DNA from: Olsenella uli
GTDB taxonomy: Bacteria > Actinomycetota > Coriobacteriia > Coriobacteriales > Atopobiaceae
NCBI RefSeq assembly: GCF_016900775.1
Contig: NZ_JACJKN010000008.1
Coordinates: forward strand, 1-64,000
DNA length: 64,000 bases
Direction: 5' to 3'
Part shown: positions 11,409-21,778 of the stretch, in pieces
Position numbering within the stretch: the first letter of the stretch is position 1
Layout: each line of letters starts with the position of its first letter
Notes under the pieces: model-generated
What the model saw: only the letters and a program-made list of their open reading frames with translations
Told to the model about the DNA's origin: nothing
The model's database searches: none
Program-made: the position numbers and the translations under genes

Positions 11409-12425
11409 ATGCTGGGGGGAGCCATTCCCGCCGAACAGGCCGCGCAGTTCGACGCGATCGCCCGCCTGATCGAGGCGGCGCGGCGCATCGTCGTCTGCGC
11501 GCACACCTCGCCCGACGGCGACGCGCTCGGCTCGGGGCTCGCCCTGGCCGAGGTCATCGAACGCACCTGGCCGGGCCGCGAGGTCACGAGCCTGCTCGCC
11601 GACGACGACGTGGTGCCGCGCACCTACGCCTTCCTGCCGGGCGCGGACTCCTTCGTGCGCGCCTGCGCCTACGAGGGCTCGCCCGACCTCTTCGTCTGTG
11701 TGGACCTCTCGCAGCCGGGCCGGCTCGCCGATGCGCGCGCCGTGCTCGAGCGCTCCGCGCACGCGGTGGTGCTCGACCACCATCCGGGCGGCGAGCCGGG
11801 CTGGGACGCCGGCGTGGTGCGCCCGGACGCCGCGGCGGCCGGCATCATCGTCGCCGAGTTCGCGCGCCACGTGGGCTGCGAGCTCACGCCCACGATCGCG
11901 CAGAACCTGCTCTGCGCCCTCATGACGGACACGGGCTGCTTCCAGTACCAGAACGCCAACGGCGAGGCGTTCTGCGTCGCGAGCTCGCTCGTCGAGGCCG
12001 GCGCCTCGCCCTCCGAGGTGTCGCTCCACGTCTACCAGAGCGACCGGCTCGCCTACATCCACCTCTCCGCCACCGTCATGAGCCGCATCACCACCTTCGA
12101 GCAGGGAAAGATCGCCTACAGCTATGCCACCGCGGCCGACTTCGCCGCCACGGGCGTGCCCGTGGCGGAGTGCGACGGCCTCGTCGACCTGGTGCGCCGG
12201 GTCGACGGCTGCGAGGTGGCGCTCTTCCTGAAGGAGGTCCCCGGCGGCAAGGTCCGCGGGAACCTGCGCGCCAAGTCCTCGCGCGACATCTCCTCGATCG
12301 CGCGCGAGATGGGCGGCGGCGGGCACGCCGCGGCGGCGGGCTTCACCGTGGACGGCGACATCGACGAGGCGCTCGCCGTCGTCCTGCCCAAGCTCCGCGC
12401 CCTGTACGCCCCGGCGGAGGGCTGA
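11409..12425 (+). CDS. DHH-family phosphoesterase (NrnA-like oligoribonuclease / pAp phosphatase)
   Basis: The protein has 338 residues with the DHH core: HTSPDGDALGSGLAL (metal-binding aspartates), a second aspartate block around FVCVDLSQPGR, and the namesake LDHHPGG. The C-terminal DHHA1 substrate-binding domain ends in MGGGGHAAAAGF. NrnA enzymes degrade RNA fragments of 2-5 nucleotides and dephosphorylate 3'-phosphoadenosine 5'-phosphate in the cytoplasm. Placement between rbfA and truB is the classic position for this enzyme in Gram-positive bacteria. The stop is 2 bp from the TTG start of the next gene, so translation is probably coupled. Which of the two activities dominates cannot be told from sequence. 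Confidence 0.93.
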   Translation: MLGGAIPAEQAAQFDAIARLIEAARRIVVCAHTSPDGDALGSGLALAEVIERTWPGREVTSLLADDDVVPRTYAFLPGADSFVRACAYEGSPDLFVCVDLSQPGRLADARAVLERSAHAVVLDHHPGGEPGWDAGVVRPDAAAAGIIVAEFARHVGCELTPTIAQNLLCALMTDTGCFQYQNANGEAFCVASSLVEAGASPSEVSLHVYQSDRLAYIHLSATVMSRITTFEQGKIAYSYATAADFAATGVPVAECDGLVDLVRRVDGCEVALFLKEVPGGKVRGNLRAKSSRDISSIAREMGGGGHAAAAGFTVDGDIDEALAVVLPKLRALYAPAEG

Positions 12426-12427
12426 CG

Positions 12428-14572
12428 TTGGCCCGCCGTCCGAGCGCGTTCTCGGCGCTCATCGCCATCGACAAGCCCGCCGGCATGACGAGCCACGACG
12501 TCGTCTCCCGCGTCCGCCGCGCGGTGGGGGAGCGCCGCGTGGGCCACGCCGGCACGCTCGACCCGGCCGCCACCGGCGTGCTCGTGGTGGGCATCGGCCA
12601 GGCCACTAAGCTCCTGGGCCTGCTCACGCTCGACCGCAAGGGCTACGACGCGACCTTCCAGCTCGGGTCCGAGACCACCACGGACGACGCCGAGGGCGAC
12701 ATCACGCGCACGGCCGAGGTGCCAGGCGAGCTGCTCGACCCCATGGTCGCCAAGCTCGAGGTCTCGAGCCTCGCGGGCGAGCAGGACCAGGTGCCCCCGG
12801 CCTTCTCCGCCGTCTCGGTGGGCGGCCGGCGCGCCTACGACGCCGCCCGCTCGGGCGAGGCGCTCGGGCTCGCCGCCCGGCGCGTCCGCGTCTATGACGC
12901 GCGCCTCCTCGGCGTTGACGCCGCGGCCAGGAGCTGGGAGCTCTCGCTCGACGTCTCCAAGGGCACCTACGTGCGCAGCCTCGCGCGCGACCTCGGGCGC
13001 CGCCTGGGCTGCTGCGCGCACGTCTCGGCCCTCAGGCGCACCTTCTCCGGCCCCGTGGCGCTCGCCGACTGCCTGACGCTCGAGGAGCTCGAGGCCCGCG
13101 GCGCCGAGCTCGTCCACGAGCGCTGCCTCGACCCGGTCGGCGTCCTGGGCCTTCCCGAGCGCGCCCTCTCGCTCGATGAGGTCGTCGACGTCATGAACGG
13201 GCGCAGGATCTCGCTTGGCGAGGTGCGTGACGACTGCGTGGTGCGCGCCCCCGCCCCCGGCGAGCGCGTGGCGCTCACCCTGGGCGGCGGCCTGGCCGGC
13301 ATCTGGCGCCGCGACGGGCGCCACCTCGTCTGCGAGACCAACTTCCCGCAGGCCGTCGAGGGCGTGCGCGCGCCCGTCGACGCCCGCTCGCTCTCTCCCG
13401 AGTCGCCGCTCGACGAGCGCGGCGTCCGCGCGCTCGTGCGCGCCTGCGTCCCCGCGGGCCGCGCGTATCGCGGCGGCTTTGGCATGCGCCTGCTCGACGG
13501 GGCCGTCGAGTGCGCGCTCGACGTGCCCTACCGCGCGCCGTTCTCCGCCGTGGCCGTGGGGGAGGGCCCCGAGCCCGCCTGTGACCCGCTCCTCTCGGAG
13601 AGGCGCGCGCTCGGCGAGGACCGGCGCTTCGTCTGCGCCATCGGCGCCTTCGACGGGCTGCACCGCGGGCACCGGGCGCTTCTCGCCCGCGCCCGCGCCG
13701 AGGCCGGGCGCCGGGGCTGCCGCCTGGCCGTCGTGACCTTCTCGCCCGACCCCGCGCGCGTCCTCTCGCCGGACGCCGCGCCCGACGAGCTGCTCTCCGC
13801 CGACGATCGCGAGTACGCCCTCGTCGACTCCGGGGCGGACGCCCTTCTCGTCTTCTCGTTCACCCCCGAGCTCGCGGCCGTGCCGTACGAGCGCTTCGTG
13901 CGCGAGGGACTGGGCTCTCTTCTCGACGTCCGCGCCATCGTGGTGGGCGAGGACTTTCGCCTGGGCGCCCGGGGGGCGGGCACCGTCCCCGCCCTGCGCG
14001 AGCTCGGCCGGGCGGACGGCTTCGACGTCATCGGCGTGCCGCTTGCGAGCGAGGGCGGGGCCCCCATCACCGCCACGCGCATCCGCGGCCTCATAGGGCG
14101 GGGGAGCGTCGAGGAGGCGTCTGCGCTCATGGGCCGCTGCCACTTTGTCGCGGGCACGGTCGAGCACGGGCGCGGCGAGGGCACGGGCTTTGGCTTCCCC
14201 ACGGCGAACGTGCGCGTGGACGCGGGCGCGTGCCTCCCCGCCGAGGGCGTCTACGCGGGGTTCGTCGTCGTGGGCAGCGCCCTCGGCACCGACCACGTGG
14301 GCGAGGTCGCCTACCCGGCGGCCATCAACGTGGGCAAGCCGAGGTCCTTCTCGCCGGGCGAGGAGGGCGAGCCCTTCCTCGAGGCGACGCTGCTCGGCTT
14401 CGGGGGCGACCTCTACGGCGCGGTCGTGCGCGTGGTCTTTGTCCGGTGGCTCCGCGAGCCGCGGACGTTCCCCTCGCTCGACGAGCTCGAGCGCGTGGTG
14501 CTCGGCAACGTGTCCTGGGTGCGTGCTACCCTCGGGGTGCGGGGGGTCGAGCTTTCCGGGAGGCGCGCGTGA
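12428..14572 (+). CDS. truB-ribF: Fused tRNA pseudouridine-55 synthase and riboflavin kinase/FAD synthetase
   Basis: One continuous frame of 714 codons joins two enzymes normally encoded separately. Residues 1 to about 310 are TruB: IDKPAGMTSHDVV, then GHAGTLDPAATGVLVV with the catalytic aspartate at residue 45, then KGTYVRSLARDLG. Residues from about 400 are RibF: the FMN adenylyltransferase nucleotide site IGAFDGLHRGHR and TATRIRGLI. The flavokinase domain follows with GFPTANV near 589 and FLEATLLGFGGDLYG. A stretch of about 90 residues between them has no clear assignment. The TTG start at 12428 has GGAGGG upstream. The product would modify U55 in tRNAs and make FMN and FAD. The junction lacks an obvious internal start with a ribosome site. 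Confidence 0.92.
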   Translation: MARRPSAFSALIAIDKPAGMTSHDVVSRVRRAVGERRVGHAGTLDPAATGVLVVGIGQATKLLGLLTLDRKGYDATFQLGSETTTDDAEGDITRTAEVPGELLDPMVAKLEVSSLAGEQDQVPPAFSAVSVGGRRAYDAARSGEALGLAARRVRVYDARLLGVDAAARSWELSLDVSKGTYVRSLARDLGRRLGCCAHVSALRRTFSGPVALADCLTLEELEARGAELVHERCLDPVGVLGLPERALSLDEVVDVMNGRRISLGEVRDDCVVRAPAPGERVALTLGGGLAGIWRRDGRHLVCETNFPQAVEGVRAPVDARSLSPESPLDERGVRALVRACVPAGRAYRGGFGMRLLDGAVECALDVPYRAPFSAVAVGEGPEPACDPLLSERRALGEDRRFVCAIGAFDGLHRGHRALLARARAEAGRRGCRLAVVTFSPDPARVLSPDAAPDELLSADDREYALVDSGADALLVFSFTPELAAVPYERFVREGLGSLLDVRAIVVGEDFRLGARGAGTVPALRELGRADGFDVIGVPLASEGGAPITATRIRGLIGRGSVEEASALMGRCHFVAGTVEHGRGEGTGFGFPTANVRVDAGACLPAEGVYAGFVVVGSALGTDHVGEVAYPAAINVGKPRSFSPGEEGEPFLEATLLGFGGDLYGAVVRVVFVRWLREPRTFPSLDELERVVLGNVSWVRATLGVRGVELSGRRA

Positions 14573-16548
14573 TAACCGACGAGGACAAGGAGCGGGTCCG
14601 CCAGGCCACGGACTTCGTGCAGCTCGTGGCCGAGACCGTGGAGCTCAGGCAGCGCGGCCAGGAGTTCTGGGGGTGCTGCCCCTTCCACGGCGAGAAGAGC
14701 CCGTCTTTCAAGGTGAACCCGGCGACGGGCCTGTGGCACTGCTTTGGCTGCGGGGACGGCGGCGACGTCTTCTCCTACGTGCAGCGCCGCGAGAACCTCG
14801 ACTTCCCCGACGCCATCCGCTACCTCGCGGACCGCGCCGGGATCGAGCTCGCCGAGGAGCGCGGCGGCCGGCGCGGGCCCCGGAAGACGCGCCTCATGGA
14901 GGCGCTCGGCGCCGCCGAGGAGTACTACCACACCATGCTCATGCGCGGCAAGGGCCCGGGCCCGGACGAGGCGCGGCGCTACTTCGCCGGCCGCGGCTTC
15001 GGCTCGGCCGTCTGCCGGCGCTGGGGGCTCGGCTTCGCCCCGGGGCGCGGGCAGCTCGTGGCGCGGCTGCGCGCCCAGGGCTTCACCCCCGCCGAGCTCA
15101 TCGCGGCCGACCTCGCGCAGGAGCGCTCGGGGCGCGTCGTGGACCGCTTCTACGACCGCGTGATGTTTCCCATCCACGACGAGCAGGGCCGCACCATCGC
15201 CTTCGGCGGCCGCGTCATCGGGCCCAAGCGCGACAACGTGGCCAAGTACGTCAACACGCGCGACACGGCCGCCTTCAACAAGGGCAAGCACCTCTTCGCC
15301 TACGACCGGGCCAAGGAGGGGATGGCCGCCACCGGCGAGGCCATCGTCTGCGAGGGCTACACCGACGTCATCGCCATGCACGAGGCCGGGTTCACCAACG
15401 CCGTGGCCGCGCTCGGCACGGCCTTCCGGCTGGACCACGTGCGGCTCATGGAGCGCCAGCGCGTGAGCCGCATCGTCTGCCTCTTCGACGGGGACGCCGC
15501 GGGGCAGCGGGCGGCCGAGCGCGCGGTGCGCTACATCGACAAGACCTCGGCGGCGCTCATGTGCGTGGTGCTGCCGGACAACCTCGACCCGATGGAGTTC
15601 CTCTCCGAGCGCGGCGCCGAAGCGCTGCGCCCCATCCTCGCCGCGGCGCGCCCGCTCATGGACTTCGTCTTCGAGAAGCGCCTGGCGGGCCTCGACCTCT
15701 CGGCCCCGGGCCTGCGCGTCCGCGCGCTCGCGGACATGGCCCAGCTCCTGGCGCCGCTCAAGCACTCGGTCCTGCTCGACGAGTACGCCACGCGGCTCGC
15801 GGACACCCTCGGGATGGACGTCGACGAGACCAAGCGCGCCATTCGCGAGGCCAAGGTCGCGGAGGTCGAGGAGGACCGCGCCCCCGCGCGCCCGGCGTCC
15901 CGGCGGCCCGCCCGCACGGCGCCGGCCCCCGCGGCACAGGCGATGCCCCCCGCGCCCGCCTACGACGACGAGGGGGCCTACGTGCCCGACGACTACGTGC
16001 CCGCGGACGCCTATGACGCCGCGCCGGCCGCGCCCCCGGCCACCCGCCCCCCTCGCCCCGCGCGCGCCGCCGGGTACCGCGCGCTCTCCGCCGACGACCG
16101 CATGCAGGTCGCGGCCGAGCGCGAGCTGCTCGGCGCCATGGCGCAGCGCCCGGACGCCCTGAGGCCCTACGCCGAGCGCATCGCCGGGCTCTCCTGGTCG
16201 GACGCCCGCCACGAGGCGATGGCGTGGGCGATGCTCTCCACGCCGGAGGGCACGAGCCCCGCCGAGGCCGTGGCGGCGGCGAGCTCGGTGGTGAGCGAGG
16301 CGCCCTCGATCCTCTCGGGCGGGCGCGTGATGGACGACGACGAGCTCTCGGACGCCGAGAAGCTCGACTTCATCGTGGACACCGCCGAGCTCTGCTCGTG
16401 CCGGAGGCGGATCCGCCAGATCCGCGCGGCGCTCGGCTCCTCCTCGCGCCCGGACGAGGAGTCCCAGGCGCTCTTCCGCGAGGCGACCGAGCTTCAGCGC
16501 CGGGTGAACGAGTTGGTCGGGGCACTTTCCTCGGTATCGTCCGAGTAG
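14569..16548 (+). CDS. dnaG: DNA primase
   Basis: DnaG makes RNA primers for lagging-strand replication. The 659-residue protein begins with the zinc-binding CHC2 domain ([15 protein letters not shown] and [10 protein letters not shown], residues ~36-62). A core with [19 protein letters not shown] follows, then a TOPRIM domain from about residue 262 ([14 protein letters not shown] and [13 protein letters not shown]). A Pro/Ala-rich linker (about 440-500) leads to the helicase-binding C-terminal region. The start is a GTG at 14569 that overlaps the truB-ribF stop; GGGAGG lies 5 bases upstream. It is followed closely by rpoD, the usual dnaG-rpoD pairing. Confidence 0.96.
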   Translation: MITDEDKERVRQATDFVQLVAETVELRQRGQEFWGCCPFHGEKSPSFKVNPATGLWHCFGCGDGGDVFSYVQRRENLDFPDAIRYLADRAGIELAEERGGRRGPRKTRLMEALGAAEEYYHTMLMRGKGPGPDEARRYFAGRGFGSAVCRRWGLGFAPGRGQLVARLRAQGFTPAELIAADLAQERSGRVVDRFYDRVMFPIHDEQGRTIAFGGRVIGPKRDNVAKYVNTRDTAAFNKGKHLFAYDRAKEGMAATGEAIVCEGYTDVIAMHEAGFTNAVAALGTAFRLDHVRLMERQRVSRIVCLFDGDAAGQRAAERAVRYIDKTSAALMCVVLPDNLDPMEFLSERGAEALRPILAAARPLMDFVFEKRLAGLDLSAPGLRVRALADMAQLLAPLKHSVLLDEYATRLADTLGMDVDETKRAIREAKVAEVEEDRAPARPASRRPARTAPAPAAQAMPPAPAYDDEGAYVPDDYVPADAYDAAPAAPPATRPPRPARAAGYRALSADDRMQVAAERELLGAMAQRPDALRPYAERIAGLSWSDARHEAMAWAMLSTPEGTSPAEAVAAASSVVSEAPSILSGGRVMDDDELSDAEKLDFIVDTAELCSCRRRIRQIRAALGSSSRPDEESQALFREATELQRRVNELVGALSSVSSE

Positions 16549-16556
16549 GTTTCGGG

Positions 16557-16562
16557 TATAAT
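16557..16562 (+). promoter_or_regulatory. Candidate -10 box of rpoD
   Basis: A consensus TATAAT just after the dnaG stop codon. No convincing -35 is visible. The predicted start near 16569 gives a leader of about 24 bases, so rpoD can probably be transcribed independently of dnaG. Confidence 0.6.
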
Positions 16563-16592
16563 CTCGAAGTTCATGCGTCGAAGGGGAGATAC

Positions 16593-17948
<1,356 letters not shown>

Positions 17949-17970
17949 GTCGTCCTTCTCAACCTGTCTC

Positions 17971-18006
17971 GCGGCCCCGCGCCTCTCCCGGCGCGGGGCC
18001 GCTTTC
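17971..18006 (+). terminator. rpoD terminator
   Basis: GCGGCCCCGCGCC (17971-17983) pairs perfectly with 17990-18002 around a 6-base loop, followed by a short T-run (TTT). Confidence 0.8.
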
Positions 18007-18074
18007 CGTGAGGCCCTCTCGCCGCGCATGCCCGAGGGCGCCCGGCGAGAAGAACGGCGCGCCTGAGGCTCCCG

Positions 18075-18167
18075 CGAGCATGCCCCCGCGCACGGAACCA
18101 CCGAGCATGCCCCCGCGCACGGAATCGAGCTCTCAGGGCGGCAAACCGTGCGCGGGGGCATGCTCGG
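18075..18167. repeat. Direct and inverted 22-23-bp repeats between rpoD and tRNA-Asn
   Basis: CGAGCATGCCCCCGCGCACG occurs at 18075 and again at 18102. Its reverse complement occupies 18146-18167, so the second copy forms a perfect 22-bp stem with a 23-base loop. The rest of 17949-18506 holds the rpoD terminator, the tRNA with its promoter and terminator, and the promoter of the ABC pair. Confidence 0.85.
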
Positions 18168-18245
18168 CAACGCCCGGGATGGCGGCCCCGCCTCGCGCCG
18201 AATCGGCCCGCGGCCCGCCCCGGAAAAGAAATCTGAGATTTCCAC

Positions 18246-18273
18246 TTGCATGCCATCCAAGAATCTGTATACT
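18246..18273 (+). promoter_or_regulatory. tRNA-Asn promoter
   Basis: TTGCAT (18246-18251), 16 bases, TATACT (18268-18273). The predicted start is about 23 bases before the mature tRNA. Confidence 0.7.
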
Positions 18274-18302
18274 CTTCTCTTGTGCGAACGCGCACATCAC
18301 AT

Positions 18303-18377
18303 TCCCCGGTGGCGCAGTGGTAGCGCAGCTGACTGTTAATCAGCGTGTCGTAGGTTCGAATCCTACCCGGGGAGCCA
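18303..18377 (+). tRNA. tRNA-Asn (anticodon GTT), CCA encoded
   Basis: A full cloverleaf can be drawn. The acceptor stem TCCCCGG pairs with CCGGGGA, and a D arm follows. The anticodon stem CTGA/TCAG carries GTT at 18335-18337, and the T arm contains GGTTCGAATCC. The discriminator base is G at 18374 and the CCA end is encoded at 18375-18377. It has its own promoter and a hairpin terminator. Confidence 0.97.
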
Positions 18378-18387
18378 GGACATGCAG

Positions 18388-18413
18388 GGGCCGGCAGAGA
18401 TGCCGGCCCTTTT
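18388..18413 (+). terminator. tRNA-Asn terminator
   Basis: GGGCCGGCA, loop GAGA, TGCCGGCCC, then TTTT. Confidence 0.85.
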
Positions 18414-18460
18414 GCTATGCCTCCGCCCCCTCTGCCGTTTCTATGACCCCCGGCGCCCTG

Positions 18461-18469
18461 TGTTAGGAT
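18461..18469 (+). promoter_or_regulatory. Extended -10 of the polysaccharide exporter genes
   Basis: TGTTAGGAT, an extended -10 about 38 bases before the GTG start of the permease gene. No -35 match. Confidence 0.45.
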
Positions 18470-18506
18470 TTCAACGCAACAGCCCATCCGCATGCCGGGA
18501 GGAACC

Positions 18507-19331
18507 GTGAGCCACACCATCGAGGCGGCCGACAAGGCCGCGCACGTCACCGGCGCGCTCGCCAAGGACCGCTTCATCCTGCAGCAGCTCGTGACCAAGG
18601 ACTTCAAGCTGCGCTATCGCCGCTCGGTCCTCGGCGTCATCTGGAGCGTGCTCAACCCGCTGCTCATGATGATGATCATGAGCTTCGTCTTCTCGTACTT
18701 CCTGCGCGGCTCCAACGTGGAGAACTACCCGCTCTACCTCATCGTGGGCAACATCACCTTCTCGCTCATGAGCGAGGCCACCAACGGCGGGCTCACCTCC
18801 ATCATCAGCGCCGCGCCGCTGCTCAAGAAGGTCAAGGTCGACCGCTGGGTCTTCCCGGTCCAGAAGGTCTTCTCGGCGATGATGAACTTCGGGTTCTCCC
18901 TCATCGCCGTCGTCGTGGTCATGCTGTTCTTCCAGGTCGTGCCCACCTGGCACGTCGTGTGGATGATCCCGGCGCTCTTCCTGCTCATGCTCTTCTGCAT
19001 CGGCATCAGCCTGCTCATCGGCGCCGCCGCCGTCTTCTTCCGCGACATGATCCACCTCTGGAGCGTGGCCCTCACGGCCTGGACCTACCTCACGCCGATC
19101 TTCTGGGACCTCTCGCTGCTCACCAACGCCGGCGCGCCGCAGTTCGTGGTGTGGGTCGTCAAGGCCAACCCCATGTACAACTACCTCGAGATGATGCGCT
19201 GCGCCATCGTGTACCAGTCGAGCCCCACCACGACGGTGCTCCTGCTCGCGGTATTCTGGGCGCTGCTCATGCTCGTCATCGGCTACTTCGTCTTCCGCAA
19301 GACCGAGCACAAGTTCATCCTCTTCATCTAG
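18507..19331 (+). CDS. ABC-2 type permease, polysaccharide/teichoic-acid export
   Basis: The 274-residue membrane protein has about six hydrophobic segments and the family opening LVTKDFKLRYRRSVLGVIWSV, as in TagG, RfbA and Wzm permeases. It would form the channel that moves a lipid-linked glycan across the cytoplasmic membrane, powered by the ATPase encoded 12 bp downstream. The GTG at 18507 was chosen because GGGAGGA lies just upstream; an ATG at 18492 is in frame but has no ribosome site. The substrate is unknown; the polysaccharide cluster at 58-64 kb is a plausible partner but is not adjacent. Confidence 0.88.
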   Translation: MSHTIEAADKAAHVTGALAKDRFILQQLVTKDFKLRYRRSVLGVIWSVLNPLLMMMIMSFVFSYFLRGSNVENYPLYLIVGNITFSLMSEATNGGLTSIISAAPLLKKVKVDRWVFPVQKVFSAMMNFGFSLIAVVVVMLFFQVVPTWHVVWMIPALFLLMLFCIGISLLIGAAAVFFRDMIHLWSVALTAWTYLTPIFWDLSLLTNAGAPQFVVWVVKANPMYNYLEMMRCAIVYQSSPTTTVLLLAVFWALLMLVIGYFVFRKTEHKFILFI

Positions 19332-19343
19332 GGCGGTATCCCC

Positions 19344-20099
19344 ATGGCTGACACCACCGGCTCCGAGTACGCGATCGAGGTCAACGACGTCTCGATGATC
19401 TTCAACATCGCGAGCGAGCAGCTCAACAACCTCAAGGAGTACTTCATCAAGATCATGAGGCACGAGCTCTTCTTCAAGGAGTTCCGCGCGCTCGACCACG
19501 TGAGCTTCAAGGTGCGCCGCGGCGAGGTCGTGGGCCTCGTGGGCACCAACGGCTCCGGCAAGTCCACGATGCTCAAGTGCATCGCCGGCGTGCTCGAGCC
19601 CTCCGAGGGCTCGATCGTCGTGCGCGGCAACATCGCCCCGCTCATCGAGCTCGGAGCGGGCTTCGACCCCGAGCTCACCGCCCGCGAGAACATCTACCTC
19701 AACGGGTCGCTGCTCGGCTACTCCCGCGAGTTCGTCGACGAGCACCTCCAGGAGATCATCGACTTCGCCGAGCTCCAGGACTTCATGGACATGCCGCTCA
19801 AGAACTACTCCTCCGGCATGGTGGCGCGCATCGCCTTCGCCATCGCCACGGTGACCGAGCCGGACCTCCTCATCGTCGACGAGACGCTCTCCGTCGGCGA
19901 CGTCTTCTTCCAGGAGAAGTGCGAGCGCCGCATCCAGAGCTTCATCGACTCGGGCAACGTCACGGTGCTCTTCGTGTCCCACTCCATGAAGCAGGTGGAG
20001 CGCATCTGCGAGCGCGCGATCTGGATCGAGAAGGGCGTCCAGCGGATGGACGGTCCCGTCGAGGAGGTCGTCGAGGCGTACGAGCGGCAGTTCGGGTAG
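19344..20099 (+). CDS. ABC ATPase, polysaccharide/teichoic-acid export
   Basis: The ATPase partner of the preceding permease. The 251 residues show Walker A GTNGSGKST, the signature NYSSGMVARIAFAIA and Walker B LLIVDETLSVGD. IELGAGFDPELTARENIYLNG is typical of the TagH/Wzt/KpsT subfamily. There is no long C-terminal glycan-binding domain, as Wzt of some O-antigen systems has, so substrate recognition may be simpler. The gene follows the permease by 12 bp and is clearly co-transcribed. The transported glycan is not indicated. Confidence 0.9.
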   Translation: MADTTGSEYAIEVNDVSMIFNIASEQLNNLKEYFIKIMRHELFFKEFRALDHVSFKVRRGEVVGLVGTNGSGKSTMLKCIAGVLEPSEGSIVVRGNIAPLIELGAGFDPELTARENIYLNGSLLGYSREFVDEHLQEIIDFAELQDFMDMPLKNYSSGMVARIAFAIATVTEPDLLIVDETLSVGDVFFQEKCERRIQSFIDSGNVTVLFVSHSMKQVERICERAIWIEKGVQRMDGPVEEVVEAYERQFG

Positions 20100-20136
20100 G
20101 AGGTCCGCGCGGCAGCGCCCCGGCGCGGCCGAATGG

Positions 20137-20144
20137 TGTACACT
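20137..20144 (+). promoter_or_regulatory. Candidate -10 of the pyr operon
   Basis: TGTACACT, with hexamer TACACT at 20139-20144, sits just upstream of the PyrR leader. It resembles the TACACT boxes before kdgK and the toxin-antitoxin genes. No clear -35. Confidence 0.5.
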
Positions 20145-20150
20145 GTGGGG

Positions 20151-20255
20151 GATTCTTTAAGCCGGTGCGAGACGCCAGCAAGGTCAGGTCCTCCCGGGGA
20201 CGCTCTCATAGCCTTATCTCGACGCTCGTGCCGGCATACGGCAGGGCGTCTTTTT
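20151..20255 (+). promoter_or_regulatory. PyrR-dependent attenuator leader
   Basis: The leader has the three parts of a PyrR switch. ATTCTTTAA precedes a PyrR-binding-like hairpin at 20161-20179, where GGUG pairs with CGCC around a CGAGA loop. GCCGGTGCGAG (20161-20171) can pair over 11 positions, two of them G-U, with CTCGTGCCGGC (20225-20235) as antiterminator. The terminator occupies 20221-20255. PyrR bound to UMP would hold the first hairpin and release the terminator, lowering pyr expression. The pairing was checked by eye; PyrR control is established for this family. Confidence 0.8.
20221..20255 (+). terminator. Attenuator terminator before pyrR
   Basis: GACGC...TGCCG pairs with CGGCA...GCGTC around loop GCATA, followed by TTTTT at 20251-20255. 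Confidence 0.85.
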
Positions 20256-20259
20256 GTGA

Positions 20260-20823
<564 letters not shown>

Positions 20824-20842
20824 CACAGGAGGTGCCCCGCAC

Positions 20843-21778
20843 ATGCTGTCCGTCAAGCACCTGATCGACACGACGAGCCTCACTGCCGACGACATCACGC
20901 AGATCCTCGACACGGCGCGCTCGTTCTCCGAGGTCAACAAGCGCGCGATCAAGAAGGTCCCCGCGCTTCGCGGCCGCACGATCGTGAACCTCTTCCTCGA
21001 GCCGTCCACGCGCACCAAGAGCTCCTTCGAGCTCGCCGAGAAGCGCCTCTCGGCCGACTCCCTCTCCATGGGCGGCGCCACGTCCTCCGTGGTCAAGGGC
21101 GAGAGCCTGGCCGACACCATCGAGACCATCGACGCCATGAACGTCGACATGTTCATCTGCCGCGCCAAGCTCGCCGGCACGCCGCAGAAGATCACCGAGC
21201 ACACCGACGCCATCGTCATCAACGCCGGCGACGGCAAGCACCAGCACCCCACCCAGGCGATGCTCGACCTCTACACCATCCGGGAGAACTTCGGCCACCT
21301 CGACGGCCTCAAGGTCGCCATCGTGGGCGACCTCTCCCACAGCCGCGTCTGCGGCAGCCTCGTGCCCGCGCTCAAGACCATGGGCGCCGACGTCACGCTC
21401 GTGGGCCCGCCCACCTTCCAGGTGGACGACCCCGACTACTACGGCGTGCCCCAGACGGCCGACCTCGACGCCGTCATCCCGGAGATGGACGTCGTCTACA
21501 TGCTGCGCGTCCAGCTCGAGCGCATGGAGGGCGCGGCCATTCCGTCCCGCCGCGAGTACAACCGCCTCTGGGGCCTCGACATGGCGCGCGTGGACCGCAT
21601 GAAGCCCGAGGCCATCATCTGCCACCCCGGTCCCATGAACCGCGGCATGGAGATCAACGCCGACGTGGCCGACTGCGCGCGCTCGCGCATCCTCGACCAG
21701 GTGAACGCCGGCGTCCTCACGCGCATGGCCGAGATGTACCTGCTTCTGGGAGGAGAGAACAATGGCGTTTCTGCTTAA
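20843..21778 (+). CDS. pyrB: Aspartate carbamoyltransferase catalytic chain
   Basis: It condenses carbamoyl phosphate with aspartate, the first committed step of pyrimidine synthesis. The 311-residue protein has the carbamoyl-phosphate loop EPSTRTKSSFELA and HQHPTQAMLDLYT, and the aspartate-domain CHPGPMNRG. There is no pyrI regulatory chain in the operon, as in Bacillus-type enzymes, so control is expected at transcription through PyrR. AGGAGGTG precedes the start. The last 17 bases overlap pyrC. Confidence 0.97.
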   Translation: MLSVKHLIDTTSLTADDITQILDTARSFSEVNKRAIKKVPALRGRTIVNLFLEPSTRTKSSFELAEKRLSADSLSMGGATSSVVKGESLADTIETIDAMNVDMFICRAKLAGTPQKITEHTDAIVINAGDGKHQHPTQAMLDLYTIRENFGHLDGLKVAIVGDLSHSRVCGSLVPALKTMGADVTLVGPPTFQVDDPDYYGVPQTADLDAVIPEMDVVYMLRVQLERMEGAAIPSRREYNRLWGLDMARVDRMKPEAIICHPGPMNRGMEINADVADCARSRILDQVNAGVLTRMAEMYLLLGGENNGVSA

